Assembly: GCF_019468565.1 (NCBI RefSeq)
Contig: NZ_CP080521.1
Location: 620,001 to 684,000 of the forward strand
Source of the DNA: Pseudonocardia sp. DSM 110487
GTDB taxonomy: Bacteria > Actinomycetota > Actinomycetes > Mycobacteriales > Pseudonocardiaceae
Direction: 5' to 3'
Length of the DNA: 64,000 nucleotides
Made by a program: the position numbers and the translations under genes. Below are positions 16,299 through 24,312 of this stretch, one piece after another; position 1 is the stretch's first letter, and each line of letters starts with the position of its first letter. Below the pieces are notes generated by a model. The model had not been told where the DNA came from. It saw only the letters and a list, made by a program, of their open reading frames with translations, and did no database searches.

Positions 16299-17213
16299 AT
16301 GCGCCAGCCACTCCGCGATATCGCCGCCGCACAGCACAGCGCCTTCACCGCCGCGCAGGCCATGAGCTGTTACAGCCGCGGCGAGCTGCGGGCGCTGTTG
16401 CGGTCCGGCCGCTGGGAGGGGGTGTTCACGGGTACGTACCGAGTGAAGTCCGGGGTAGCGGGCTCGAGGCTGCGGCTGTCGGCGGCCGGGCTCAGCATCG
16501 GGCGCGAGGTGCCGGCCTGTCTGCACACGGCCGCCGAGCTGCACGGCTTCGGTGTGCTCGACGACGTGGTCACCCACGTTGCCGTCGGCCCGGACGAGCC
16601 GTGCGCACGCCGAGCTGACCTCTGGCCGCACCAACTCGCCCTCGCACCGGACGACCTGGTCCGGCTGCGGTGCGGGGCGCTCGTCACCACCGCCGACCGG
16701 ACGGCGATCGACCTGGCGCGAACCCTTCCTCGCATCGACGTCCTCCCCGTGCTCGACGCGGCCCTCGCCGCGGGTGTCTGCACGCCCGAATCGCTCGCCG
16801 CGGAGCTGGATCGGCACGCAGGGCTCCGCGGCGTCCGGCGGGCCAGGGAGCTGGTGCCGTTGTCCGACCCCGCTCCGGAGTCTCCGCAGGAGTCCCGGCT
16901 GCGCCTGCGCTGCCACGACGCGGGGTTGCCGCCGCCCAGCCTGCAGTTCCCGGTCCTCGACTCGCGTGGCCGCACCCGCCGCTGGCTGGACCTTGCCTGG
17001 GAGGAGGCCAAGGTCGCCCTCGAGTACGACGGTGAGGACGGGCATGCCGGGCGGGAGAACCTGCGCTCCGACCGCCGCCGCCACAACTTCCTGCAGGATG
17101 ACGGCTGGGCGATGTTCTACGCGACCGACCTCGACGTGTACCGAGACTTTCCGGACCTGATGCGGAAGGTCGGGACAGCCATCGAGCGCCGATCCCAGCG
17201 ACTCGTCGGCTAG
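16299..17213 (+). CDS. DUF559-type / AbiEi-like endonuclease-fold protein
   Basis: A 304-residue protein common in actinomycetes. The N-terminal part (AAQAMSCYSRGELRALLRSG, then WEGVFTGTYRV) resembles the AbiEi-type winged helix; the middle holds TTADRTAIDLARTLP; the C-terminus has ESRLRLRC, RRWLDLAWEEAKVALEYDG, a PD-(D/E)xK-like order of E, D and E-x-D residues, and FYATDLDVYRDF. Members are annotated as DUF559 or very-short-patch-repair-like endonucleases, but an activity is not demonstrated. It is monocistronic and flanked on both sides by the related GATCAAGGG hairpins. Confidence 0.82.
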   Translation: MRQPLRDIAAAQHSAFTAAQAMSCYSRGELRALLRSGRWEGVFTGTYRVKSGVAGSRLRLSAAGLSIGREVPACLHTAAELHGFGVLDDVVTHVAVGPDEPCARRADLWPHQLALAPDDLVRLRCGALVTTADRTAIDLARTLPRIDVLPVLDAALAAGVCTPESLAAELDRHAGLRGVRRARELVPLSDPAPESPQESRLRLRCHDAGLPPPSLQFPVLDSRGRTRRWLDLAWEEAKVALEYDGEDGHAGRENLRSDRRRHNFLQDDGWAMFYATDLDVYRDFPDLMRKVGTAIERRSQRLVG

Positions 17214-17231
17214 TCGCGGGCTCCTGTCCGT

Positions 17232-17289
17232 CGATCAAGGGCAGATGGTCGCTCCGAAGGATCAAACCGCGACCTTCTCCCCTTGATCG
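17232..17289. repeat. Intergenic hairpin repeat, copy 2 (GATCAAGGG type)
   Basis: Starts CGATCAAGGGCAGATGGTC and ends TCTCCCCTTGATCG; the outer arms pair perfectly and GGTCGC pairs with GCGACC inside. The left arm matches copy 1 at 16146 over about 21 bases with one mismatch. It lies between convergent genes, so it may terminate both. Confidence 0.7.
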
Positions 17290-17314
17290 CCGCCCGGCGG
17301 CCGGCGTCACCCGG

Positions 17315-18091
17315 TTACGAGTGCATCCAGCCGCCGTCCACCACCCAGTGCTGCCCCGTGCACGAGCGGCTGTCGTCCGCGGCGAGCCACAGCACCAGCC
17401 GCGCGACGTCGGCAGGCTCCAGCCGCTGAGGCACGGCCTGTGCCGCGGCGCGGTGGGCATCGGCGTCCGGGGTCATCCAGTTGTCCAGCTGCCGAGGCGT
17501 CATGATCCAGCCGGGCAGCACGCAGTTGACGCGCACGCCGTCCGCTCCGAACTCGCGCGACAGCGACCGGGTGAGCCCTTCGACGCCTGCCTTCGCGGTC
17601 ATGTAGACGGTGAGGTCGAGCAGGTCCACGTGGGCCGAGATCGAGCCCATGTTGATGATCGAGCCGCGCCCGGCGGCCCGCATCGCGGGAGCCACCGCCT
17701 GCGCCGCGAAGAACTGGTGGTCGAGGTTCACCCGCATGCGCTCGTCCCAGTAGGACGGCTCGATGTCGCCGACGGGGTGGCGGGTGTCGCTGCCGGCGTT
17801 GCTCACGAGCACCTGCACGTCACCCAGCTCGGCGGCGATCTCACCGATCACGCGGCGGTACGCGTCGAGGTCGCGGATGTCGCACTCGCGGAACAGCGGG
17901 CGCGGGTGCCCACGCTCGGCCACGGCCGCCACGAGCTTCTCGCCCGCGTCGGCGGCCACGTCGACGAACCCGACGCGCGCGCCCTGGGCGGCGAACTGGG
18001 CCACGAACTCGGCGCCGATGCCGCTCGCGCCACCGCTGATGAGAACGACGGCGTCGCGCAGGCTGGGGTAGGTGGCGTACTCGCTGGTCAT
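17315..18091 (-). CDS. Classical SDR-family oxidoreductase
   Basis: A 258-residue classical short-chain dehydrogenase. ISGGASGIGAEFVAQFA is the TGxxxGxG cofactor motif, VLVSNAGSDTRHP replaces NNAG, SIINMGSIS carries the catalytic serine and VYMTAKAGVEGL the catalytic tyrosine and lysine; PGWIMTPRQ and GQHWVVDGG complete the fold. The pattern is close to sugar or polyol dehydrogenases, fitting its operon with a Gfo/Idh protein and a zinc alcohol dehydrogenase. Its ATG overlaps the stop of the dehydrogenase gene (ATGA). The last gene of the operon. Confidence 0.92.
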   Translation of the reverse strand: MTSEYATYPSLRDAVVLISGGASGIGAEFVAQFAAQGARVGFVDVAADAGEKLVAAVAERGHPRPLFRECDIRDLDAYRRVIGEIAAELGDVQVLVSNAGSDTRHPVGDIEPSYWDERMRVNLDHQFFAAQAVAPAMRAAGRGSIINMGSISAHVDLLDLTVYMTAKAGVEGLTRSLSREFGADGVRVNCVLPGWIMTPRQLDNWMTPDADAHRAAAQAVPQRLEPADVARLVLWLAADDSRSCTGQHWVVDGGWMHS

Positions 18092-19200
18092 GCGGGCAGT
18101 ACTACCCCGCGACCCGCGGAGCCCGCGCGGAGGGCCTGGTAGGCGTCGTCGACGCCGTCGAGCGGGTACCGATCGCCGAGCAACACGTCCAGCGGCAGCC
18201 GGCCCGCCAGGTACAGGCCCAGTATCCGGGGGAGATCCACGGGCGGGTTCGCCGACCCGTACAGGCTGCCGACGAGGCGCTTCTGCTGTTGCACCAGCTC
18301 GTTGATCGGGATCGACGCGGTGGCGTCCACCGCGCCGAGGCCGACGGCGATGGCGGTGCCACCGGGTCGCAGCACGGCGAACGCCTGACGGAGGGTCTGC
18401 GGCAGGCCCACCGCGTCGACCGCGACCTCCGCGCCGCCGCCCGTCAGCTCATGGACGGCCGCGACCACCTCGTCCGGCGACAGGCCGGAAGCGTCGAGCG
18501 TGTGGGCGGCGCCCAGGCGGCTGGCCAGCTCCAGCTTGTCCGCGGCGACGTCGACCACGATCGGCACCGCCCCGACGAGTACGGCGCCCATCAGCGCGGA
18601 CAGGCCCACCCCGCCTGCGCCGACCACGACGAGCGGCTTGCCCGCCACCTGCCCCGCCACGTTGACGACCGCGCCGACACCGGTGATGACCGCGCATCCG
18701 CTGATCGCGGCCACGGCGGGCTCGACGCCGTCGGGCACCTTCACGACGGCGCGTTGCGACACGACCGCGCGCTCCGCGAAGCAGGAGACGCCGAGGAAGT
18801 GGTGCAGCGGCCCACCGCCGAGCCGCAGCCGGGATGTGGCGTCGAGCAGGCCTCCGCTGCGCGCCTGCACCCGCCCGAACACGCACATCACCGGGCGGCC
18901 CGTGACGCAGTACTCGCAGTGCCCGCACCGCGGCCGCCAGGTGAACGCCACCCGGTCGCCCACCGCAACGGCATCGACGCCGGGCCCGGCCTCCTCGACC
19001 ACGCCGCTGCCCTCGTGACCGAGCACGATGGGCAGCGGGCAGGGGATCGCGCCGTCCATGTAGTGCAGTTCGGTGTGGCAGACCCCGGCGGCCTCGACGC
19101 GCACGAGCACCTCGCCGTCGTGGGGCGCCTCCAGCCGCACGTCCTCCACGCGCAGCGGCTCGCCCGGCGCCCGCAGCACCGCGGCTCGTACCCGATGCAT
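18088..19200 (-). CDS. Zinc-dependent class III-like alcohol dehydrogenase
   Basis: A 370-residue medium-chain dehydrogenase. The catalytic zinc site is seen in GVCHTELHYMDG and GHEGSGVV, the structural zinc cysteines in PRCGHCEYCVTGRPVMC, and the Rossmann motif in VVVGAGGVGLSALMGAVLVG, followed by an aspartate (VVDVAADKL) that favours NAD. This matches class III/NDMA-type actinobacterial dehydrogenases. The ATG at 19200 shares one base with the stop of the upstream Gfo/Idh gene (TGATG); an in-frame ATG nine bases earlier is possible. Middle gene of a three-gene operon. Confidence 0.93.
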   Translation of the reverse strand: MHRVRAAVLRAPGEPLRVEDVRLEAPHDGEVLVRVEAAGVCHTELHYMDGAIPCPLPIVLGHEGSGVVEEAGPGVDAVAVGDRVAFTWRPRCGHCEYCVTGRPVMCVFGRVQARSGGLLDATSRLRLGGGPLHHFLGVSCFAERAVVSQRAVVKVPDGVEPAVAAISGCAVITGVGAVVNVAGQVAGKPLVVVGAGGVGLSALMGAVLVGAVPIVVDVAADKLELASRLGAAHTLDASGLSPDEVVAAVHELTGGGAEVAVDAVGLPQTLRQAFAVLRPGGTAIAVGLGAVDATASIPINELVQQQKRLVGSLYGSANPPVDLPRILGLYLAGRLPLDVLLGDRYPLDGVDDAYQALRAGSAGRGVVLPA

Positions 19201-20276
19201 CAGGCCCACGCTTCTTTCGTGACGCGCACGTCCTGCCCGGTGCGGGCGCTCTCGCCGATGGCGAGGGAGATGGCGTGATCCTGGCAGCCCTGCGCGAGCG
19301 GGTACGGCGGAGGGCCTTCGTCGCGGGCCCAGACACCGGTGGCCTCGAGGATGGCGGCGACGGCGATGTCGTCCTCCGACAGGCGCGTTCCGCGGAACGG
19401 GTTGCGGTACAGGACGGTGCCGTCGAGGGAGACGTGGTCGAGATCGTTTCCCTCGAGGTTGAGATCGATCCCGGTGCGGCGGTACACGAGGTGCGACTCG
19501 ACGGGCGTTGCCGGCTCGGCCAGCCGGACCAGGCGGTCGTCCACCAGCTCACCGGTGGTTCCGCGCACCGCGATCCGGCGCTCGAGCAGCGGGTTCCACC
19601 ACTGGTTCTCGGTGAAGTCGTAGAGACCGTGGCGGCCGCCGAAGTCGAGGGTGGCGATCGTCCTCGTCCGCGGCTCGGGTGCGGCTTCCGGGCGCCAACC
19701 ATCGAAGCCGAGCGGGTCGACGAGAGGCGCGCTGAATGCGCGCGCGGAGACGACGACGTCCTCGGTGTCCACGCTCAGCAGCCCGCGCACGAGCGAGACC
19801 GCGTGGTAGAGGTGCGTGGAGCAGACGTGCACGGCCGTCGGCTCCCCGATCGTCCCGGCGCGCACCGCGGCCAGGCGGGCGGCGTGGCCGGGCATCAGCA
19901 GGTACTGCTCGGCCACCTGCACGAGGCCGCTGCCGCCCACGTCCGACCACAGGGCGCGCAGGCCGTCGAGGTCGGGAGCGGGCGGCGTCTCGACGAGCAC
20001 CGGCACCCCGAGCGCGACCGCCGACCGGGCCACATCGGGCATCTGGGGCCACGGCACGGCCGCTGCGACGAAGTCGGGACGCTCGCCCGCGAGCAGCTCG
20101 TCCAACGTGCGGACGGCGGGCACTTCTGGTCCGGCCCGCTCGGGATCACGACTCACGACGCCGATCGCGCGCAGGTGGTCCGGCACCGCCGCAGCGAGTC
20201 GGAGAAAGAAACGGCATCGCTTGCCGCTGCCCACCACTGCGAACGTCGTCGGCGCCACCGGCCCACAGTCGTTCAT
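19200..20276 (-). CDS. Gfo/Idh/MocA-family oxidoreductase
   Basis: A 358-residue dehydrogenase-like protein. FAVVGSGKRCRFFLRLA is the dinucleotide-binding motif, though atypical; RPDFVAAAVPWPQMPDV, GVPVLVETPPAPDLDGL (the EKP-type loop, here ETP) and AEQYLLMPGHAARL follow. Because the EKP lysine is replaced, catalysis may differ from sugar dehydrogenases. The C-terminal domain contains VYRRTGIDLNLEGNDL. ATG 20276 is preferred over an in-frame TTG at 20294. It is the first gene of the operon with the alcohol dehydrogenase and SDR, which together suggest stepwise oxidation of a sugar or polyol (inference). Confidence 0.85.
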   Translation of the reverse strand: MNDCGPVAPTTFAVVGSGKRCRFFLRLAAAVPDHLRAIGVVSRDPERAGPEVPAVRTLDELLAGERPDFVAAAVPWPQMPDVARSAVALGVPVLVETPPAPDLDGLRALWSDVGGSGLVQVAEQYLLMPGHAARLAAVRAGTIGEPTAVHVCSTHLYHAVSLVRGLLSVDTEDVVVSARAFSAPLVDPLGFDGWRPEAAPEPRTRTIATLDFGGRHGLYDFTENQWWNPLLERRIAVRGTTGELVDDRLVRLAEPATPVESHLVYRRTGIDLNLEGNDLDHVSLDGTVLYRNPFRGTRLSEDDIAVAAILEATGVWARDEGPPPYPLAQGCQDHAISLAIGESARTGQDVRVTKEAWA

Positions 20277-20498
20277 GGTCCGGCGTGCGCGCAAGGCCCG
20301 ATCGGGATCGCGGATATCACCAGAGTGGACAGACAGCGCTCACGATCCGTTGTGATCTGCGCAACAGGAGGTAGTCGGACAACTTGGAGTAACCCGGACG
20401 GGAGAGTCTCGTTTGATCAATTACGCGGACCGTGACCGGCCGACCATGCCGTCATCCGGTCAGGACCGTCCCTGTCCGATCAGCTCTGTTTGGGTGAC

Positions 20499-21344
20499 AT
20501 GTCACAGCAAACTGCGCCGCCCGACGCGGCGCCGTCCCGGGGCGCGGGCCCCGGCCCGTCCCGACGCGGGATCCTCTTCGGGGCGATCGCCGGGGTCGTC
20601 ATCGCGGCTGGCGTCGTGCTGGGCTTCACCTTCTTCGGCGGTGGGTCGAGCACCGACCCGTCATCCGTCGCCGAGGGTGGGGTTCCTCCGGGCGAGGTTC
20701 CCGTGAGCAGTACCTACACCGAAGTGACCGGCGCGCCGGCCGACCCCGACCCGACGGGGACGACCGAAGGCCTGGTCGTGCACCCGATCCGGGAAACTCC
20801 GGTGCGCGACGCCCCCGACGGGCGGCCCATCGCGCGCATGGAGACCACGCAGTTCGGCGACACATGGCTCCCCGTGATCGCCGAGCAGCCGGGCTGGGTG
20901 CAGGTGCTCCTGCCCTCCAAGCCCTCCAACTCCACCGGCTGGATCCGCGCCGACGACGTGGAGCGGGCAATCACGCCCTACGTCATCCGCGTGCACCTCG
21001 GTGCCAAGAAGCTCCAGCTCGTGCAGGACGGCGAGGTCGCCGACGAGTGGTCGGTGGGGATCGGCACTCCCGAGACCCCCACACCGACGGGCCGGACGTT
21101 CCTGCTGGGGGCGTTCACCAACCCGAACGAGACCTACTCGGACGTCTTCCTCCCGCTCGGGGTGCACAGCCCGACGCTGGACAGCTTCGGTGGCGGCCCG
21201 GGAACGGTCGCCATCCACGCATGGCCCGATGCGAGTTCCTTCGGCAACGCCGTCAGCAACGGCTGCATCCGGGTCCCGAACGACGCATTGCAGAAGCTCG
21301 CCAAGGTCCCGCTTGGCACGCTCGTGATCATCGATCAGGAATGA
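20499..21344 (+). CDS. Membrane-anchored L,D-transpeptidase (YkuD domain)
   Basis: A 281-residue cell-wall cross-linking enzyme. A short cytoplasmic N-terminus precedes one transmembrane helix (residues ~27-50, GAIAGVVIAAGVVLGFTFF). An SH3-like segment (VHPIRETPVRDAPDGRPIAR to TGWIRADDV) follows, then the YkuD domain with IHAWPDASSFGNAVSNGCIR, giving the HxxxxxxxSxGCxR signature with its catalytic cysteine. Such enzymes make 3-3 cross-links in peptidoglycan outside the membrane. It is followed by the secreted LPVTG-ending protein after 15 bases, probably an envelope operon. Confidence 0.93.
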   Translation: MSQQTAPPDAAPSRGAGPGPSRRGILFGAIAGVVIAAGVVLGFTFFGGGSSTDPSSVAEGGVPPGEVPVSSTYTEVTGAPADPDPTGTTEGLVVHPIRETPVRDAPDGRPIARMETTQFGDTWLPVIAEQPGWVQVLLPSKPSNSTGWIRADDVERAITPYVIRVHLGAKKLQLVQDGEVADEWSVGIGTPETPTPTGRTFLLGAFTNPNETYSDVFLPLGVHSPTLDSFGGGPGTVAIHAWPDASSFGNAVSNGCIRVPNDALQKLAKVPLGTLVIIDQE

Positions 21345-21359
21345 GGGGTTAGCACCACA

Positions 21360-22298
21360 GTGAAGACGAAGAAGCTTGCCGGTGCGGCAGCGGTCGGGGC
21401 AGTCACCGCGGTGACCACCCTGCTCCTCGGTGCGACGCCTGCGTTCGCACAGGACTCGGACTCCAAGGGCGACAGCGCGTTCGCGCTCTCGGCGTCCGGT
21501 GTCCTGGACATCAACCCGATCTCCCCCGTGAAGTCGGCGGACGGCAAGCTGGTCCACGACGAGCTCCTGTCGATCGGTGACGTCGCAGGGGAGTACGAGG
21601 ACGACATCTCCCTCGGGCTGCTGACCTCGGAGGCCGAGGCCCACCGCTCCGAGACCGCCGTCAAGGAGGTCAACCTCCTCAACATCCTGCGCGCCGACCT
21701 GATCCGCACCTGGTGCGACAACGGCGAGGGCGGGCTGCAGATCATCAACGGCACGGTCCTCGGGCAGAAGCTCCCGGACACCTCGGTGCCCGGCAAGGAC
21801 ATCGACGTCTCGCCGCTGGTGAAGGTGTCGCTGAACGACCAGAAGCGCAACACCGACGGCTCGCTCTCGGTCACCGGCATCAAGGTGACCGTGCTCCCGG
21901 CCCCTGAGGTCGCGGACCCGAACGAGAAGCTCGACTCCGCGGAGAAGGCGGCCCTTCCGGTCCTCGGTGACCTGCTGGGCAAGGAGCTGCCCGTCAACAC
22001 CGACACCCTCGGCGGCCTCGTCGGCGACCTGGGCGGCCTCGCAGGCGGTGACCTCCAGACGATCACCGTCGGCAACGCCACCTGCCAGGAGGGCGGCGCA
22101 GCCTCCGGTAGCGACGAGAACGCCGACGACGACGGCAAGTCCTCCAAGGACGACGACGGCGACGACGACGGCAAGTCCTCCAAGGACGACAAGGGCGACG
22201 GCGACGACGACGGCAAGGGCGGCGGCAACTCCGACGTCAAGGCCGACACCGCCCCGGCCCCGTCCGTGGTGAAGGCGGCCCTGCCGGTCACCGGCTGA
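21360..22298 (+). CDS. Secreted protein, choice-of-anchor-P-like, ending in LPVTG
   Basis: A 312-residue exported protein. The signal peptide ends at TPAFA-QDSD. The body (~residues 35-230) has SGVLDINPISPV, LLSIGDVAGEY, INGTVLGQKLPDTSVPGKD and GIKVTVLPAP, features of the actinobacterial choice-of-anchor P type. An Asp/Lys/Gly-rich tail with DDDGKSSKDD repeats (22120-22220) leads to VVKAALPVTG and a stop. The sortase-like motif is therefore at the very C-terminus, without the usual hydrophobic segment and basic tail. GTG start after GAGGGG. Likely co-transcribed with the L,D-transpeptidase; a terminator follows. Confidence 0.82.
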   Translation: MKTKKLAGAAAVGAVTAVTTLLLGATPAFAQDSDSKGDSAFALSASGVLDINPISPVKSADGKLVHDELLSIGDVAGEYEDDISLGLLTSEAEAHRSETAVKEVNLLNILRADLIRTWCDNGEGGLQIINGTVLGQKLPDTSVPGKDIDVSPLVKVSLNDQKRNTDGSLSVTGIKVTVLPAPEVADPNEKLDSAEKAALPVLGDLLGKELPVNTDTLGGLVGDLGGLAGGDLQTITVGNATCQEGGAASGSDENADDDGKSSKDDDGDDDGKSSKDDKGDGDDDGKGGGNSDVKADTAPAPSVVKAALPVTG

Positions 22299-22323
22299 CA
22301 CGCACCATCTGAAACATCACCGC

Positions 22324-22363
22324 GACGGGCGGGAGCCGAGCAGGCTCTCGCCCGTCGTCGTTT
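22324..22363 (+). terminator. Rho-independent terminator
   Basis: GACGGGCGGGAGCC (22324-22337) and GGCTCTCGCCCGTC (22343-22356) form a 14-bp stem with one mismatch and a 5-base loop, followed by GTCGTTTTC. It lies 26 bases after the secreted-protein stop and just beyond the stop of the convergent kinase gene, so it can serve both. Confidence 0.75.
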
Positions 22364-22777
22364 TCACGCCAGGCGTTCGGGGAGGCTCCACCGCATCGCG
22401 ATGCACGTGCCGGCCTCCGCGCGCTGGACGTCGACCCGTTCCGCCAGCCCCGCGATGAGCACCATGCCGCGGCCGCGCCAACCGGATTCGCGCGGCGCCT
22501 GCCAGTTGCCGTGATCGCGCACGACGACCTGGACCTCGCCGTCCACGCAGCTCGCGTCCAGCTCGGCCTCACCGTCGCCGTCGGGGTAGGCATGATCGGC
22601 GACGTTCGCCAGCGCCTCGTGCGTGGCCAGGACGATGTCGTCGACGGCATCGGCGGAGAGACCGAGACGGGCGGCCCACCTCGCGACCTGCGCGCGAATG
22701 TCACGGAGGCGGTGCGGAAGAGACGGCGCCGGGAGCCGCAGTTTCAGCGATCCCGGGCCGCGGGCGAGCGCAGGCAT
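22364..22777 (-). CDS. Anti-sigma-regulatory-type ATP-binding protein (HATPase_c_2)
   Basis: A 137-residue GHKL-fold protein resembling RsbW/SpoIIAB serine kinases. The N-box is VLATHEALANVADHAY (E...N), the G1 box VVVRDHGNW, and the G2-like WRGRGMVLIAGLAERVDV. Stand-alone proteins of this type control sigma factors through anti-anti-sigma partners; no partner is adjacent, so the target is unknown. The ATG at 22777 follows CGGGAG at seven bases. It is divergent from the DMT transporter and convergent with the secreted-protein gene. Confidence 0.85.
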   Translation of the reverse strand: MPALARGPGSLKLRLPAPSLPHRLRDIRAQVARWAARLGLSADAVDDIVLATHEALANVADHAYPDGDGEAELDASCVDGEVQVVVRDHGNWQAPRESGWRGRGMVLIAGLAERVDVQRAEAGTCIAMRWSLPERLA

Positions 22778-22898
22778 CCAGTACTCCCGGTCGCGGTCCT
22801 GCGAGGCAGATGGCGGGGAGATACCCCCTGTGATGGGGGACGAACCTGGACAGACCGGATCGGGTATGAATCCGGCCGTCGCGGCGTTGGAGGGTGAT

Positions 22899-23819
22899 GT
22901 GGATCGACGTGGGAGCGCCCCCGACCGGACCTGGTTGATCGCCGTCGCCGCCGCGATGTGGGGAACCGACGGCTTGCTGAGGCAACCCCTCGCGGGCCAG
23001 CTGCCCGCGGCCACGGTGGTGTTCTGGGAGCACCTGCTGATCGTGGTGGTGCTGCTCCCGTTCGTACCGTCGGCCGTGCGGGCGTTCCGGGCGGCGAACG
23101 GGCGGGAGCGGCTGGCGCTCGTGCTGATCGGCGCGGGCGCATCGGCCGTGGCAACGGCGCTGTTCACCCAGGCGTTCCGCTATGGCGATCCGGTCACCCC
23201 GCTCGTCCTTCAGAAGCTCCAGCCGGTCATCGCCGTGGTCGCGGCCGCGCTGCTCCTGGGCGAGCGCATGCGCCGCGGATACTGGCTCTTCGCGGTGCCC
23301 GCGCTCGTCGGGGCGTGGCTGATGGCCTTCCCCGAGCCGCTCTCGGCGGCGCCGCAGGCGGTGACCGCCGCGCTGCTCGCCGTGGCGGCGGCCGCGCTGT
23401 GGGCCGTCGGCACGGTGCTCGGGCGCATGGTCAGCGTGCGAATCGCCAGCCGGGACGTCACCGTGCTGCGGTTCGCCATCGGCCTGCCGGCCAGCGCGGT
23501 CGTGCTGCTCGCGCAGGGTGCTCCGGTCGCGGTGACGGGCGCGCAGCTGGGCCCGCTGGTGCTGCTCGCGCTGGTGCCCGGCCTGCTCGGGCTCACCCTG
23601 TACTACATCGGGCTGCGGTCCACCGCCGCCGCGCGCGCCACGCTCGCCGAGCTGGCGTTCCCGGTGACGGCCACGCTGATCGGCGTCGGTCTGCTCGGCA
23701 CCCGCCTGGAGCCGAGCCAGTGGTTCGGGCTGCTCGTCGTGGTGGCCTCGGTCACGGCGCTGGGCCTGCGCGAGCGGTCCCGGGAGCCCGTCGTGCGCGT
23801 GGAGGCGGCCGCGGCGTAG
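22899..23819 (+). CDS. EamA/DMT-superfamily transporter
   Basis: A drug/metabolite transporter with ten predicted membrane helices in two EamA repeats (first: WLIAVAAAMWGTDGLL to VPALVGAWLMAF; second: ALLAVAAAALWAVGTVLG to LLVVVASVTALGL). It probably exports a small metabolite; substrate unreadable. The GTG at 22899 is chosen because GGAGG lies five bases before it; in-frame ATGs at 22866 and 22833 would add 11 or 22 residues. It is divergent from the anti-sigma-type kinase and ends at a hairpin shared with the S4-domain gene. Confidence 0.88.
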   Translation: MDRRGSAPDRTWLIAVAAAMWGTDGLLRQPLAGQLPAATVVFWEHLLIVVVLLPFVPSAVRAFRAANGRERLALVLIGAGASAVATALFTQAFRYGDPVTPLVLQKLQPVIAVVAAALLLGERMRRGYWLFAVPALVGAWLMAFPEPLSAAPQAVTAALLAVAAAALWAVGTVLGRMVSVRIASRDVTVLRFAIGLPASAVVLLAQGAPVAVTGAQLGPLVLLALVPGLLGLTLYYIGLRSTAAARATLAELAFPVTATLIGVGLLGTRLEPSQWFGLLVVVASVTALGLRERSREPVVRVEAAAA

Positions 23820-23826
23820 CAACCAC

Positions 23827-23874
23827 GGTGGTCGAGTAGGGCCGGCACTGGCGGGCCGACGCTACTCGACCACC
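23827..23874. terminator. Bidirectional hairpin between convergent genes
   Basis: GGTGGTCGAGTAG and CTACTCGACCACC are perfect 13-bp arms around GGCCGGC...GCGGGCC-like inner sequence. There is no T-run. It sits between two convergent stops. A similar GAGTAG/CTACTC hairpin is at 37110-37129. Confidence 0.6.
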
Positions 23875-23901
23875 GGAAGACCGGCGAACCGCCAGGGCCG
23901 G

Positions 23902-24285
23902 TCACGGCTGCCCGGAGCGGAACGCGTCGAGGACGCGGCGCTCCCGCTTCGTCGGGCGCCCGGCACCTCGTTCCCGGCGGGCGACCGGCACCACGGCCTC
24001 CGGTGGTGGGGCCGGGGTGCGGTCGATGTAGCAGGTGGCCGCGTCCGCGGCGCCGACCCGTTTCTGGATCACGCGTACGACCTCGACCACCCGGGTCCGG
24101 TCGTGCACCCGGGCCCGCACCTCGTCGCCGGGGTGCACGGGCGCGGCAGGCTTCGCGGGCCGGTCGTTCACGCGCACGTGCCCGCCCCGGCAGGCCGCGG
24201 CGGCGTCGGACCGGGTCTTGGTGAGCCGGACCGCCCACAGCCAGCGGTCCAGTCGCGTCGACTCCACGCCTCGATGATGGACCAT
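23902..24285 (-). CDS. S4-domain RNA-binding protein (Hsp15/HslR-like)
   Basis: A 127-residue protein with an N-terminal S4 domain: STRLDRWLWAVRLTKTRSDA and GGHVRVNDRPAKP are the alpha-L RNA-binding core, and a basic tail GRPTKRERRVLDAF follows. Hsp15-like proteins bind stalled 50S subunits or rRNA; the role here is inferred from the family. ATG 24285 is used; a GTG at 24267 would begin directly before the conserved STRLDRWLW and is equally possible. It is followed by no gene on its strand until the hairpin at 23827-23874. Confidence 0.88.
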   Translation of the reverse strand: MVHHRGVESTRLDRWLWAVRLTKTRSDAAAACRGGHVRVNDRPAKPAAPVHPGDEVRARVHDRTRVVEVVRVIQKRVGAADAATCYIDRTPAPPPEAVVPVARRERGAGRPTKRERRVLDAFRSGQP

Positions 24286-24312
24286 CCGCCGAAGTCGAAC
24301 GCCACCCCGGAC

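Noticed and set aside
17315..20276. Complete inositol catabolic operon
   Set aside because: Only generic Gfo/Idh, zinc dehydrogenase and SDR members; no iol isomerase, hydrolase or kinase genes nearby, and the Gfo/Idh EKP lysine is changed.
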